Program-made: the position numbers and the translations under genes | The notes under the pieces: model-generated | Databases searched by the model: none | What the model saw: only the letters and a program-made list of their open reading frames with translations | What the model was told of the DNA's origin: nothing | DNA from: Chlorobium phaeovibrioides | Lineage (GTDB): Bacteria; Bacteroidota; Chlorobiia; Chlorobiales; Chlorobiaceae | DNA: 53,764 nucleotides | Direction: 5' to 3' | NCBI RefSeq assembly: GCF_003968655.1 | Contig: NZ_RXYK01000014.1 | Span: forward strand, 1 to 53,764 | Shown: positions 9,211 through 18,513 of the stretch, in pieces | Position numbering within the stretch: the first letter of the stretch is position 1 | Layout: every line of letters begins with the position of its first letter

Positions 9211-10539
9211 TTATATGACGCTGCCAGGGTCAAGTTCCCGCTTGAGAGCCTCCCGTTCAATTTCAAGACGGCGGATTTCGCGATTGAGCCGATCCAGCTC
9301 CTCGGGACTGCTGTCTATTTCCAGCCGCAGACGCGAGGAAGCCTCGTCAATCAAGTCAATCGCCTTGTCAGGAAGGAACCGGTCGGCTATGTACCGGTTC
9401 GACAGCTCCGCCGCAGCAACAATGGCCGAATCCTTGATACGCACACCGTGATGGATCTCATATTTCTCCTTGAGACCCCGCAAAATGGAGACCGTGTCCT
9501 CCACACTCGGCTGGTCAACAACCACAGTCTGAAACCGCCGCTCCAGAGCCGCATCCTTCTCAATATGTTTCCGGTACTCATCAAGCGTTGTGGCACCTAT
9601 GCAGCGAAGCTCTCCACGAGCAAGAGCCGGCTTGAGAATATTTGCAGCATCCATCGACCCCTCCGCAGAACCGGCACCCACAAGAAGATGCAGCTCATCG
9701 ATAAACAGAATCACTTCACCATTGGAATCCTGCACCTCACGCACCACCGCTTTCAGCCGGTCTTCAAACTCGCCCCTGAACTTGGCCCCCGCAACCAACT
9801 GGGCCATGTCAAGAGCGGCAATCTGGCGATTGAGAAGATTTTCAGGCACATCGCCCGCCACAATACGCTGGGCAATCCCCTCAACAATGGCCGTTTTGCC
9901 TACTCCCGGCTCACCAATCAGCACCGGATTGTTCTTGGTCCGGCGACTGAGGATCTGCAGCACCCTGCGAATCTCATCGTCACGGCCAATAACCGGGTCA
10001 AGTTTCCCTTTGCGGGCAGCATCGTTCAGATTTCTGGAATATTTTTTCAGCGAGTTGTAGGTATCCTCCGCACTCTGGCTCGTCACCCGCTGCGACCCCC
10101 GAAGGGTCTGAAGAACCTTGAGAATGGCCGCACGGTTCATTCCTGCGTCTCCAAGCAGACGAGAAACCGTCCCGCCCGCCTCACTCAGGGCAATGAGAAG
10201 ATGCTCCGAACTGATGTACTCATCCTTCAGCTTTTCGGCCTCCTTCAAAGCCGAATCAAAAACCTTTCCGAGATTCTGCGACAGATACTGCCCCGTCGCC
10301 GAAGCTCCCGTAACCTTTGGAATACGCTCAATCTCCCGATCAAGCACTTCCCGCAGGCTCTCCACGGAAACCTCAAGTTTTCGGGCAATCTCTACAGCAA
10401 TGCCTGCACTTTCGTCAAGCATGGCAAGGAGAAGATGTTCCGGCTCAACCTGCTGATTCTGATGGCTGCCAGCCATAGTTGCGGCTGCCTGAATGGCCTC
10501 CTGGGCCTTGGTAGTAAATTTGTTGGGATCGAATTGCAT
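9211..10539 (-). CDS. clpB: ClpB N-terminal half: N domain plus first AAA+ domain
   Basis: A 442-residue protein matching the first half of ClpB, which is normally about 860 residues. It has the Clp N domain (1-145, both repeats), NBD1 with Walker A GEPGVGKT (209-216) and Walker B ILFIDE, and the start of the coiled-coil middle domain ([20 protein letters not shown]) before stopping at DPGSVI. NBD2 is absent: the next 80 bases hold no continuing frame and then the SYLF gene begins. Split or short ClpB proteins are, to my recollection, annotated in Chlorobaculum tepidum, so this may be a lineage trait. No CIRCE inverted repeat was found upstream. Confidence 0.9.
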   Translation of the reverse strand: MQFDPNKFTTKAQEAIQAAATMAGSHQNQQVEPEHLLLAMLDESAGIAVEIARKLEVSVESLREVLDREIERIPKVTGASATGQYLSQNLGKVFDSALKEAEKLKDEYISSEHLLIALSEAGGTVSRLLGDAGMNRAAILKVLQTLRGSQRVTSQSAEDTYNSLKKYSRNLNDAARKGKLDPVIGRDDEIRRVLQILSRRTKNNPVLIGEPGVGKTAIVEGIAQRIVAGDVPENLLNRQIAALDMAQLVAGAKFRGEFEDRLKAVVREVQDSNGEVILFIDELHLLVGAGSAEGSMDAANILKPALARGELRCIGATTLDEYRKHIEKDAALERRFQTVVVDQPSVEDTVSILRGLKEKYEIHHGVRIKDSAIVAAAELSNRYIADRFLPDKAIDLIDEASSRLRLEIDSSPEELDRLNREIRRLEIEREALKRELDPGSVI

Positions 10540-10650
10540 GGCTCGTTCATGTTTTTTTTCAGGAAAGAAAAATTCCGTACGCCATATCCATAAACAATGT
10601 AAAATGAAAAATAGTTACTCCTGCAGCAACACCATGTCACATGTCAAAAA

Positions 10651-10684
10651 AAAACCGCCGAACCCCTCAAGGCACTGCGGTTTA
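10651..10684 (-). terminator. Rho-independent terminator upstream of clpB
   Basis: Read on the minus strand, AAACCGC and GCGGTTT form a stem around a 17-18-base loop, followed by an unbroken run of about nine T (the A-run at 10646-10654 on the plus strand). It lies directly downstream of the 102-residue unknown gene and upstream of clpB, so clpB should have its own promoter in the following 110 bases. Confidence 0.75.
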
Positions 10685-10712
10685 AAAAAACAAGGGAGGG
10701 AACCCTCTCCTC

Positions 10713-11021
10713 CTAATACTCCTTATCACCCTCTTCTGAAGGGGCCGAAGCTTTCGACATGTTTCTGGCAAGTGCCCCGACAACAAGCCTCATGATTTCT
10801 CCGCCGGTTGAAACAAGCTCCGCTCCCTTGTGCTGGATAAACCGCTGTGTTGCCAGCTGATCCTTGAACAGCTCGACACTGGCCGGATCGTAGCCCCCCT
10901 CACTCACATATTCATCAATCACCTCTTCAGCCTCGTCAAAAGACATGGAAAAAACCTTGATCCCCAGCTTGGCCCTCTCAATTGAGTCAAGAACTTTTCC
11001 TTCTGTTGTCTGCTGCTCCAT
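10713..11021 (-). CDS. Small acidic protein of unknown function
   Basis: A 102-residue acidic, probably helical protein beginning MEQQTTEGKVLDSIERAKLG and ending APSEEGDKEY. There is no signal peptide, membrane segment or cysteine, so it is likely cytoplasmic. I do not recognise a domain. The AGAGAAGA upstream of the ATG, ordinary codon use and a good terminator immediately downstream support a real gene. It follows the small membrane-protein gene on the same strand. Confidence 0.65.
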   Translation of the reverse strand: MEQQTTEGKVLDSIERAKLGIKVFSMSFDEAEEVIDEYVSEGGYDPASVELFKDQLATQRFIQHKGAELVSTGGEIMRLVVGALARNMSKASAPSEEGDKEY

Positions 11022-11092
11022 AGCATTCTTCTCTTATGATTCTGATTGAAAACTCCCGCCTGTCATTATAATATAACCATTTTTCCCCGCAG

Positions 11093-11332
11093 TCAAGGCG
11101 CCCCCCCCTCCTCCCTGTAGAGGTCACGCAGACCTGCGAACAGAAGAAGAAGACCAACCCCCAGAGCCGGCCATGTATAAATATCGGGAATGAAAAACAG
11201 GCTGTTGAGAATTCCCGCTCCGGGCGACAGAAGAAGAATAAGGTCCGCGCCGGCAAGAATCATCAGCACATTGAGAACCCTCACCTTTACCCGCCGTTTG
11301 GGATTGTTCCCCTGTTTGTTAGCTTTGCCCAT
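11093..11332 (-). CDS. Small membrane protein with two predicted helices
   Basis: A 79-residue protein with a strongly basic N-terminus (MGKANKQGNNPKRRVKVRVL), a hydrophobic helix (NVLMILAGADLILLLSPGAG), and a second one (WPALGVGLLLLFAGL) before a charged tail. The positive-inside pattern suggests both termini are cytoplasmic. No family is recognised. It is divergent from tsaD, with 21 bases between the two starts, so the promoters must overlap or lie within the genes. Confidence 0.6.
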   Translation of the reverse strand: MGKANKQGNNPKRRVKVRVLNVLMILAGADLILLLSPGAGILNSLFFIPDIYTWPALGVGLLLLFAGLRDLYREEGGAP

Positions 11333-11353
11333 ACGAGTTAAAACAATGATGGA

Positions 11354-12391
11354 ATGATTATTCTTGGACTGGAAACCAGCTGCGATGAAACATCTGCGGC
11401 TGTCGTGCAGAACGGCAAAGTTCTCTCGAATATAGTCAGCTCACAATGCTGCCACACAGACTTCGGCGGAGTTGTTCCCGAACTGGCCTCGAGGGAGCAC
11501 GAACGGCTCATGGTCGCCATTACGGACGCCGCTCTCAGCGAAGCCAATATAACAAAAAACGACCTTGATGTCATAGCCGCAACGGCAGGCCCGGGCCTTA
11601 TCGGAGCTGTCATGGTAGGGCTCTGTTTTGCCCAGTCTATGGCGTGGGCGCTCCAGGTCCCCTTCGTCCCCGTCAACCACATTGAGGCGCACATGTTCTC
11701 ACCGTTCATTGAAGCGGGCGCCGCCAAAGGGGTTCCAGAAGAACCATTCATATCGCTGACCGTCTCGGGCGGCCACACGCTCCTTTCCATCATCGGAACC
11801 GACCTTTCCCGCCGCATCATTGGCCGGACCCTCGACGATGCAGCAGGGGAAGCCTTTGACAAAACGGGGAAAATGCTCGGGCTCAGCTACCCCGCAGGGC
11901 CTGAAATCGACCGGCTGGCAAAACAGGGGAACCCCTCATTCCACCGTTTCCCCAGAGCACTCACCGCGCAGTCGCAAACAAGCAAAAGCTACCGGGGGAA
12001 CTACGATTTCAGTTTTTCAGGCCTGAAAACCTCAGTCCTCACCTGGCTGCAGAAACAGTCACCCGAATACATCGACCGGCACCGGGCCGACATTGCCGCT
12101 TCCATTCAAGACGCCATTGTTTCTGTGCTGCAGGAAAAAACAGTTGCCGCAGCCCTCTGTCACCAGATCAATTCCATCGCCATAGCCGGCGGGGTCAGTG
12201 CAAACTCCGCCCTGCGGGACGCCATGGAAAAGGAGTGCTCCCGCCAAGGCATACGGCTGCACCTGCCCGGGCCGGTTTACTCAACCGACAATGCCGCCAT
12301 GATTGCCGCTCTCTGCGAACTGCAGATCTCCCGCGGCATGCGGCCCGAAAGACGATACAGCACAGCTCCCTTTGCAGGAATGCCAAGCTGA
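11354..12391 (+). CDS. tsaD: tRNA N6-adenosine threonylcarbamoyltransferase
   Basis: A 345-residue TsaD (Gcp/Kae1). It begins [18 protein letters not shown] and contains the metal-binding HxxxH in [10 protein letters not shown], the ASKHA ATP-binding segments TVSGGHTLL and [15 protein letters not shown], and the C-terminal [14 protein letters not shown]. With TsaB, TsaC and TsaE it adds the threonylcarbamoyl group at A37 of ANN-decoding tRNAs. It heads a plus-strand run of unrelated housekeeping genes. Confidence 0.97.
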   Translation: MIILGLETSCDETSAAVVQNGKVLSNIVSSQCCHTDFGGVVPELASREHERLMVAITDAALSEANITKNDLDVIAATAGPGLIGAVMVGLCFAQSMAWALQVPFVPVNHIEAHMFSPFIEAGAAKGVPEEPFISLTVSGGHTLLSIIGTDLSRRIIGRTLDDAAGEAFDKTGKMLGLSYPAGPEIDRLAKQGNPSFHRFPRALTAQSQTSKSYRGNYDFSFSGLKTSVLTWLQKQSPEYIDRHRADIAASIQDAIVSVLQEKTVAAALCHQINSIAIAGGVSANSALRDAMEKECSRQGIRLHLPGPVYSTDNAAMIAALCELQISRGMRPERRYSTAPFAGMPS

Positions 12392-12406
12392 GGGAGCAAA
12401 GCCTGA

Positions 12407-12435
12407 TTGAAATAGTCCTGCAAATAGATTACATT
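12407..12435 (+). promoter_or_regulatory. Likely sigma-70 promoter for yajC-carA
   Basis: TTGAAA at 12407-12412 and TACATT at 12430-12435 are separated by exactly 17 bases in the 116-base gap between tsaD and yajC. Spacing and both hexamers fit a housekeeping promoter (4 of 6 matches at each box). About 70 bases of leader would follow before the yajC ATG. Confidence 0.5.
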
Positions 12436-12507
12436 TAAAACCACTGAGAACAGCCTTGTGAGCTTTCAGCATTTTTCCTTATAAACCAAAAGACGACACC
12501 CCGCATA

Positions 12508-12864
12508 ATGCACGAATTCATCTCAGCACTCCTGCTTTTCGCACCTCCCACAACAGGAGGCGCGGCACCAAACCCCATCATCCAGCTCGTACCGCTGGTC
12601 CTCATATTCGTTGTCTTCTATTTTTTCATGATACGCCCGCAGCAGAAAAAGCAGAAGGATCGCGAAAAAGTACTTGAAAGCCTGAAGCGGGGCGACAGAA
12701 TTGTCACCATCGGCGGAATGCACGGAACGGTTGCCGGCATTGACACAGAAAAAAAGACTGTACTCGTGCAGGTTGCTGACAACACGAAAATCAAGTTCGA
12801 CCGTTCTGCAGTAGCAAACATCGACAAACAGGAATCAGGCGACAAACTCACGAGCGGAGAATAA
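12508..12864 (+). CDS. yajC: Preprotein translocase subunit YajC
   Basis: A 118-residue protein with a single hydrophobic helix (LVPLVLIFVVFYFFMIRPQQ) followed immediately by the family signature RPQQKKQKDREKVLESLKRGDRIVTIGGMHG. YajC associates with SecDF and SecYEG in the cytoplasmic membrane. The C-terminal 75 residues form the typical small beta-rich cytoplasmic domain. carA starts 9 bases downstream. Confidence 0.95.
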   Translation: MHEFISALLLFAPPTTGGAAPNPIIQLVPLVLIFVVFYFFMIRPQQKKQKDREKVLESLKRGDRIVTIGGMHGTVAGIDTEKKTVLVQVADNTKIKFDRSAVANIDKQESGDKLTSGE

Positions 12865-12873
12865 CGGACAAGC

Positions 12874-13983
12874 ATGCAGCCAACACGAGCAACATTGGTC
12901 CTGGAAAACGGATCAGTCTACACAGGAACGGCCTTCGGGCATCAAGGCGAAGCCTCGGGAGAGGTGGTCTTCAACACCTCTCACACAGGATATCAGGAGA
13001 TTCTTACCGACCCCTCCTATGCAGGGCAGATGGTACTCATGACCTATCCTCTCATAGGCAACTATGGATTCAACCCCACCGACAATGAATCACGGCGGAT
13101 ATGGGCGTCAGCATTCATAGTCCGGGAAATCTCGAATATCTACAGCAACTACGAGGCAACCGAAAGCCTTGACGACACGCTGAAAAAAGCCGGGGTCCTT
13201 GGCCTTGCAGGAATCGACACAAGAAAGCTTGTTCGTGAAATCCGTGAAAAGGGTGCGATGAGAGGCTTCATCTCCACCACTGAAACCGATACTGAAAGCC
13301 TGCAGAAAAAAGCACAGGCCATTCCCCAAATGACGGGACGCGACCTTGCAAAAACAGTCACCTGCAGCGAGAACTACACTCTTGACACCCCCAATGCGCG
13401 TTATCATGTTGCCGCATTTGACTACGGAATCAAAACCAACATCCTCCGTCTCCTCCAGAATGCGGGATGCCGGGTCACCGTTCTCAAAGCCGGAACAACG
13501 GCCGAAGAAGTCATAGCCCTGAAGCCCGACGGCGTCTTCCTCTCAAACGGACCGGGCGACCCCTCGGCAGTAGACTATGCCATTGCAGCCATCCGGTCGC
13601 TTGCCGACTACAGCCGCACAACCCGTCCGCTGCCCATATTCGGCATCTGCCTCGGCCACCAGCTCCTTGCGCTTGCCCTTGGAGCCACAACCTACAAGCT
13701 CAAGTTCGGCCACCACGGAAGCAACCACCCGGTCAAGAACATGGCGACCAAAAGCATTGAGATCACATCACAGAACCACGGCTTCGCCGTCAGCATGGAC
13801 TCACTGCCCGACTCCCTTGCAATGACCCACCTCAACCTTTACGACAACACCGTTGAAGGCATCATGCACTCGGAGCTTCCCTGTTTCTCAGTTCAATACC
13901 ATCCTGAAGCTGCTCCAGGGCCACACGACTCGCACTACCTGTTTGACGAGTTCACCGCCATGATGGATCAGGCAAAAAACTGA
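12874..13983 (+). CDS. carA: Carbamoyl-phosphate synthase small subunit
   Basis: A 369-residue CarA. The N-terminal domain (1-150) opens [20 protein letters not shown]. The class I glutamine amidotransferase domain has the catalytic triad Cys259 (GICLGHQLL), His343 and Glu345 (QYHPEAAPG). It releases ammonia from glutamine for the large subunit CarB, feeding arginine and pyrimidine synthesis. carB is not in the window. The next gene starts 7 bases after its stop. Confidence 0.97.
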   Translation: MQPTRATLVLENGSVYTGTAFGHQGEASGEVVFNTSHTGYQEILTDPSYAGQMVLMTYPLIGNYGFNPTDNESRRIWASAFIVREISNIYSNYEATESLDDTLKKAGVLGLAGIDTRKLVREIREKGAMRGFISTTETDTESLQKKAQAIPQMTGRDLAKTVTCSENYTLDTPNARYHVAAFDYGIKTNILRLLQNAGCRVTVLKAGTTAEEVIALKPDGVFLSNGPGDPSAVDYAIAAIRSLADYSRTTRPLPIFGICLGHQLLALALGATTYKLKFGHHGSNHPVKNMATKSIEITSQNHGFAVSMDSLPDSLAMTHLNLYDNTVEGIMHSELPCFSVQYHPEAAPGPHDSHYLFDEFTAMMDQAKN

Positions 13984-13989
13984 CGCGGA

Positions 13990-15132
13990 ATGAAAAAAAG
14001 ACTCTTCACCCCCGGGCCCACACCGGTGCCCGAGGAGGTCATGCTCCGCATGGCCGCCCCCATCATACACCACCGGAACCCCGAGTTCATGGAAATCCTC
14101 GCCAGGGTCCATGAAAACCTCCGCTATCTCTTCCAGACAACCCAGCCGGTCGTAGCACTCAGCTGCTCAGGAACCGGAGGAATGGAAGCTGCTGTTTCCA
14201 GCCTTTTTGGCGAAGGCGACAAAGTCATTACAGTCAATGCAGGCAAGTTTGGCGAACGATGGACAGAACTTGTGCAGCTCTACACCGGCAGCAGCACCGA
14301 AGAAACCCTTCCCTGGGGCAGCGCAATCACGCCAGAACGCCTGAAGCAGCTTCTCAAGGAACATCCCGACGCAAAAGGGATATGCCTCACTCACTCGGAA
14401 ACATCCACAGGCACCGCTTCGGATATTAAAACCCTCAGCACCGTCATCCGGGAACACTCTGATGCGATGATACTTGTGGACGGCATCACGGCAATCGGCG
14501 CCCATGAGTTCCATTTTGACGACTGGGGAATCGACATCTGCATCACCGGCTCCCAGAAAGGGCTGATGATGCCTCCGGGCCTGGCACTCGTTGCCATTTC
14601 AGAGCGGGCACAGGAGCGAATCAATGAACCCGCACGCAAGCCCTCAAACTACTACCTGAGCCTGAAAAAAGCGCTTGAATCCCATGCCGGTGACGACACA
14701 CCCTTCACTCCCGCAGTATCCCTCGTCATTGGGCTCGACGAAGCACTGACAATGATACGCAACGAGGGTCTTGAGCATGTATGGCAGCGGCATGAAAGCC
14801 TGGCCGCAGCCTGCCGGGCAGGATGCATTGCGCTCGGCATGAAAATCTTCAGCAGCTCCCCCTCTTTCGCCGTCACGCCGGTATGGCTCCCCGAAGGGGC
14901 TGACTGGACAGAGTTCAACGACGCCCTCAAGCACGACAACGGCATAACCGTGGCCGCCGGACAGGATGCATTCAAGGGGAAGATTTTCCGCATCTCCCAT
15001 CTCGGCTACTATGACGAACTTGACATGCTCACAGTTATCGGCGCAATTGAACGGGCAATGAAAGCAATTGGCCTGCCCCTAACCCCCGGCACAGGCGTCA
15101 CGGCAGTCCAGAAGGCATTCCTCGGCAAGTGA
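13990..15132 (+). CDS. Class V aminotransferase (serine/alanine-glyoxylate type)
   Basis: A 380-residue PLP enzyme of the alanine-glyoxylate/serine-pyruvate aminotransferase subgroup. It starts RLFTPGPTPVPEEVMLRM, has the phosphate-binding GTGGMEAAVSS, the PLP-aspartate region ILVDGITAIGAHEF and the Schiff-base lysine Lys190 in ITGSQKGLMMPPG. C-terminal GKIFRISHLGYYDELDML is family-typical. Possible substrates include serine, alanine or aspartate with glyoxylate or pyruvate; sequence does not settle which. It is tightly linked to carA, but a functional link is not evident. Confidence 0.85.
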   Translation: MKKRLFTPGPTPVPEEVMLRMAAPIIHHRNPEFMEILARVHENLRYLFQTTQPVVALSCSGTGGMEAAVSSLFGEGDKVITVNAGKFGERWTELVQLYTGSSTEETLPWGSAITPERLKQLLKEHPDAKGICLTHSETSTGTASDIKTLSTVIREHSDAMILVDGITAIGAHEFHFDDWGIDICITGSQKGLMMPPGLALVAISERAQERINEPARKPSNYYLSLKKALESHAGDDTPFTPAVSLVIGLDEALTMIRNEGLEHVWQRHESLAAACRAGCIALGMKIFSSSPSFAVTPVWLPEGADWTEFNDALKHDNGITVAAGQDAFKGKIFRISHLGYYDELDMLTVIGAIERAMKAIGLPLTPGTGVTAVQKAFLGK

Positions 15133-15249
15133 AACAAAAAAAATCATTTTGCCGTCAAATGAATAATAAGTAAACTGCTATATTCGGCTTTTATCGCCCG
15201 ACGCAGCAGAGGCGGGCATCAACACCTAAAACAGCTCACGGAGACCACA

Positions 15250-15663
15250 ATGAAAAAATTCCTTCCTTTTCTGACCATCGGGTTTGTCGTCCTTGGCGGA
15301 TGCGGACTTGAAAAACCCCCGGCCACACTTGAATTCCCCGGCGAACATGAAGGCGCTGCCAATGAAGCCGTAGAGGCAGCAGCTCCCGAAGCTCCTCTTG
15401 ATCCCGCGCTTGCCGCCGGCAAAGCGGTGTACGACATGAGCTGCGGTGCATGCCATGATGCTGGCATGATGGGTGCTCCCAAACCCGGAGACAAAGCTGC
15501 ATGGGCTGACCGTGTGGCACAGGGTCTGGATGTCATGACGCAGAAATCCATTGACGGATTCACTGGAGCAGCGGGGATGATGCCCGCAAAAGGCGGCAAT
15601 ATGGATCTCACAGACGAAGAGGTCGGAGGCGCAGTAGCCTGGATGGCCAGCACTGTAGAATAA
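15250..15663 (+). CDS. Membrane-anchored c-type cytochrome (c-555-like lipoprotein)
   Basis: A 137-residue protein with a lipoprotein signal (FLTIGFVVLGGCG, lipobox Cys18), a linker of about 35 residues rich in Ala, Glu and Pro, and a class I cytochrome c domain. Haem attachment is CGACH at 65-69, and the likely axial Met lies in GMMPAKGG. The domain closely resembles the next gene's product. It is probably tethered to the membrane on the periplasmic side and could pass electrons towards the type-1 reaction centre or a terminal enzyme; that role is inferred from known c-555 proteins of green sulfur bacteria. Confidence 0.88.
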   Translation: MKKFLPFLTIGFVVLGGCGLEKPPATLEFPGEHEGAANEAVEAAAPEAPLDPALAAGKAVYDMSCGACHDAGMMGAPKPGDKAAWADRVAQGLDVMTQKSIDGFTGAAGMMPAKGGNMDLTDEEVGGAVAWMASTVE

Positions 15664-15685
15664 AACCAGCCGAAGAAATAAAGGG

Positions 15686-15703
15686 AGCCGCCTCCGGGCG
15701 GCT
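15686..15703 (+). terminator. Short GC hairpin between the two cytochrome genes
   Basis: AGCCGCC and GGCGGCT form a perfect 7-bp stem with a TCCG tetraloop, followed by only a few T residues. It could be a weak terminator or an mRNA-stability element that sets different expression levels for the anchored and soluble cytochromes. Confidence 0.45.
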
Positions 15704-15743
15704 TCTGCATATATAACAACCACACACTAAAGGAGATCTCTCT

Positions 15744-16079
15744 ATGTCCCGTATCATTTCAGCCGCAGCAGGCGCAATGCTTGTTCTTTCGCTCGGCTCC
15801 ATCGACGCCAAAGCAGCCTACAACGCCGCTGCCGGTAAAGCCATCTATGACGGAAGCTGCGTAGCCTGTCATGCCGCCGGCATTATGGGTGCCCCGAAAG
15901 TCGGCCTCAAAACCGCATGGACCAGCCGCATTCCCCAGGGTATGGAAGCCATGGTACAGAAGTCGATCAAAGGCTATCAGGGCACAAAAGGAATGATGCC
16001 TGCCAAGGGCGGCAACATGAAACTGACCGACGCAGAGGTTGGCAATGCTGTGGCCTACATGGTAGAACAGAGCAGGTAA
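15744..16079 (+). CDS. Soluble cytochrome c-555
   Basis: A 111-residue cytochrome with a cleavable signal (ISAAAGAMLVLSLGSIDAKA) and a mature domain of about 86 residues. The haem site is CVACH at 39-43 and the axial Met is in GMMPAKGG (84 or 85). Length and the GKAIYDGSCVACHAAGIMG opening match the small cytochrome c-555 of Chlorobium, the periplasmic carrier for sulfide/thiosulfate oxidation and reaction-centre reduction. A strong SD (AAGGAGA) precedes the ATG, and a strong terminator follows. Confidence 0.92.
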   Translation: MSRIISAAAGAMLVLSLGSIDAKAAYNAAAGKAIYDGSCVACHAAGIMGAPKVGLKTAWTSRIPQGMEAMVQKSIKGYQGTKGMMPAKGGNMKLTDAEVGNAVAYMVEQSR

Positions 16080-16094
16080 GACTCCTTGCATAAC

Positions 16095-16136
16095 GAACGG
16101 AAAAAGGCGGGAAGCAATTCCCGCCTTTTTCCGTTC
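16095..16136. terminator. Strong bidirectional terminator after cytochrome c-555
   Basis: A perfect 19-bp inverted repeat (arms 16095-16113 and 16118-16136) with a GCAA loop and internal A5/T5 tracts. It works as an intrinsic terminator on either strand and isolates the highly expressed cytochrome gene from downstream genes. Confidence 0.9.
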
Positions 16137-16197
16137 ACGAGAATTCGGGAATCTCAGGGCGGGAGTGTATCTTGATTGCAACAATAAACAGCGCATC

Positions 16198-16452
16198 ATG
16201 TTTCCGAACGAGTTTCTCGGCTATGCCGCCGGCATCATCACCACGCTGGCACTGCTGCCGCAGGCAATCAAAATCCTCTCGACACGCCAGACGCGCGACA
16301 TCAGTCTCGTCTGGGCGATAGCCATGAACACGGGAATTATCCTCTGGCTGCTCTATGGTCTCGCACAAGGCGACCTCCCGATGATTGCCGCCAACAGCTT
16401 CTCCCTCATTCTGCTCATGCTCATTCTCGCACTGAAACTCCGCTACCGCTAA
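16198..16452 (+). CDS. SemiSWEET / PQ-loop family transporter
   Basis: An 84-residue protein starting MFPNEFLGYAAGIITTLALLPQAIKIL, with three hydrophobic helices and the PQ motif in the first (LLPQAIK). TRDISLVWAIAMNTGIILWLLYGL is the second helix with the conserved Asn. Length and topology match bacterial SemiSWEET sugar transporters, which work as dimers. An alternative GTG start at 16165 adds 11 residues but is poorly spaced from a ribosome site. The substrate is unknown. Confidence 0.85.
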   Translation: MFPNEFLGYAAGIITTLALLPQAIKILSTRQTRDISLVWAIAMNTGIILWLLYGLAQGDLPMIAANSFSLILLMLILALKLRYR

Positions 16453-16470
16453 CACTACAACAACGACCCC

Positions 16471-17271
16471 ATGAGCACCCTTCATATCGGGTTCATAGGA
16501 ACAGGACGGATCGCCAGTGCCATCATTGCCGGCCTCAGTTCCAGAAAAGAAACGACCCTCCTCGGCTTCGACCGCGACCCCGAAGCCCTCCGTCCACTTG
16601 CCTCCGCTTACGGCCTCACCCCATGCACTTCACCCGCCGAACTTGCCAAAGGCTCCACAGTCATCATTCTGGCCGTCAAGCCCTATCAGATACAGGAAGT
16701 TCTTGACGAACTGCGTCCATCACTCTCCCCAAGCCATCTGCTTGTCAGCGTAGCCGCAGGAATCTCCACGGAATTCATCAGGGAGAACACTTCGGATGAA
16801 ACCCGCGTCATAAGGGTCATGCCCAACACACCGGCCTTTTTTGGAGAAGGGATGAGCGCCCTCTGTAGAGGAAAGAATGCAACCACCCGGGACAGCGACA
16901 TAGTCAGCAGCCTGCTTGGTGCCATTGGACGGGTCGCACTTCTGGAAGAATCACAGATGGATGCAGCAACGGCTCTCTCCGGCAGCGGCCCGGCCTATAT
17001 GTTCCACATTCTCGCCTCACTTGCCGAGGGCGGAGTGCAGTGCGGCCTCACCCGTGAACAGGCGTTGCTGCTTGGAGCACAGACCATGCTGGGGGCCGCC
17101 AGAATGGTACTCAATGGAGACAAAAGCCCTGAAGAGCTCATCCGTCAGGTCACCACACCGGGAGGCACTACCGAAGCCGGGCTGAAAGTGATGGATGAGC
17201 GCAACATCCGCGCCACTCTTGTTGACGCGGTTGCAGCCGCAGCCACCCGCTCACGCGAACTGGGGCAATAA
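16471..17271 (+). CDS. proC: Pyrroline-5-carboxylate reductase
   Basis: A 266-residue ProC with the Rossmann start IGFIGTGRIASAIIAGL, the NADP-binding stretch VIILAVKPYQIQEVL, RVMPNTPAFFGEGM, and the C-terminal dimerisation domain signature LSGSGPAYMFHILASLAEGG and TPGGTTEAGLKVM. It catalyses the last step of proline synthesis in the cytoplasm. It sits 18 bases after the SemiSWEET gene and converges on moeA, 18 bases away. Confidence 0.96.
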   Translation: MSTLHIGFIGTGRIASAIIAGLSSRKETTLLGFDRDPEALRPLASAYGLTPCTSPAELAKGSTVIILAVKPYQIQEVLDELRPSLSPSHLLVSVAAGISTEFIRENTSDETRVIRVMPNTPAFFGEGMSALCRGKNATTRDSDIVSSLLGAIGRVALLEESQMDAATALSGSGPAYMFHILASLAEGGVQCGLTREQALLLGAQTMLGAARMVLNGDKSPEELIRQVTTPGGTTEAGLKVMDERNIRATLVDAVAAAATRSRELGQ

Positions 17272-17289
17272 GAGACCCGGAAGGCCGTG

Positions 17290-18513
17290 CTACAGCAGCC
17301 CGGCCCAGGGAAGTTGCGAACAGAAGACAAGAGAGCCGGCAGGAAGTGGTTCAGCAGACGGGGAACACTCAATGATGCAGTTGGAGCCCACCAGAGAGGA
17401 AATCATATGCGACTCAATCTTTTCCGTCACACTGCAGAACAGACGCCCGTCCTCTTCACGGAGCCGGCCCGGCAGAAACCGGTAGCGTTTTCTGTCGGCC
17501 GGAAAGGGTGAGTCAAGAACAGCCTGCAGCCGGCCCGGCTCTGCTCTTCCCTGCATAAGCATTATTGCAGGAACAACATACTCCATAAAACAGACCAGAG
17601 CCGAAACCGGATTACCCGGCAAAGCAAACACCCCGCGTCCATCCCGTGATCCGAAATAGACCGGCTTCCCCGGCTTCTGGGCAACAGTCCAGAAATGCTG
17701 GCTGACACCAAGCCGCTCCAGCTCCTCGCGAACGAAATCGTACTCCCCCGTTGAAATCCCTCCAACGCTCACAACCAGATCCGCCTCCGCCATAGCCGCC
17801 GCAAGAGCACTTGAAACCGCCACCCTGTCATCCACCGCATGGCGGACGCTGCAAGGCTCAATGCCGATCGAGCGGCAGGCAGCCTGCAGCATGAAGCTGT
17901 TGGAATCATAAATCTCCGCATCCAACACCCCTTCTCCCGGAGACTGCAGCTCATCGCCAACAACAACAATTGAAAGCGCAGGAAGCGTGCAGACTGAAAC
18001 AGAATCATAGCCGAGAGAAGCCAGCACAGCAATTTCAGACGGACTCACCACGCTCCCTTCCAAAAGCACCCGTTCCCCCTCAGGAATCTCTTCTCCCGCA
18101 TAACGGACATTTCCATTTCGGGAAGGCAGCCGGAACACAGTCACCTCCTCACCCTCAAAGCCGCTTGTAAATTCAAACGGCACAACCGTATCCGCACCAG
18201 CAGGCAGAGGCGCCCCCGTCATTATTCTGGCAGCAGTCCCCTGAGTGAGCTGCCCCGAAGCACTGCTTCCGGCTGGAATGTCATCCGTCACCCTCAGCAT
18301 CACCGGGCACTCCGGAGTACACCCCTCTATATCCTCCCAACGGACAGCAAAGCCATCCATTGCCGAATTCGTAAACCGCGGCAGCCCGAAAGGCGCCACA
18401 ACATCCCCCGCAAGTACACGACCCGCAAGCATCCCAAGAGGGCACTGCTCAACCCCCCCAAAGCGCAGCGCACGCTGCCGGACAAGACGACGCGCCTCTT
18501 CTACATCAATCAT
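17290..18513 (-). CDS. moeA: Molybdopterin molybdenumtransferase MoeA
   Basis: A 407-residue MoeA. It shows FTNSAMDGFAVR near the start, RIMTGAPLPAGADTVVPFE, the MoCF-like domain with VSVGGISTGEYDFVREEL (an SGGxS variant), and FALPGNPVSALVCFMEYVVP. It inserts molybdate into adenylylated molybdopterin. The ATG shares a base with the TGA of the moaC-moaB fusion, so the two are translationally coupled. Molybdenum enzymes themselves are not encoded in the window. Confidence 0.95.
   Translation of the reverse strand: MIDVEEARRLVRQRALRFGGVEQCPLGMLAGRVLAGDVVAPFGLPRFTNSAMDGFAVRWEDIEGCTPECPVMLRVTDDIPAGSSASGQLTQGTAARIMTGAPLPAGADTVVPFEFTSGFEGEEVTVFRLPSRNGNVRYAGEEIPEGERVLLEGSVVSPSEIAVLASLGYDSVSVCTLPALSIVVVGDELQSPGEGVLDAEIYDSNSFMLQAACRSIGIEPCSVRHAVDDRVAVSSALAAAMAEADLVVSVGGISTGEYDFVREELERLGVSQHFWTVAQKPGKPVYFGSRDGRGVFALPGNPVSALVCFMEYVVPAIMLMQGRAEPGRLQAVLDSPFPADRKRYRFLPGRLREEDGRLFCSVTEKIESHMISSLVGSNCIIECSPSAEPLPAGSLVFCSQLPWAGLL

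Noticed and set aside
10540-10650. CIRCE (HrcA) operator before clpB
   Set aside because: No TTAGCACTC-N9-GAGTGCTAA or close variant is present on either strand.
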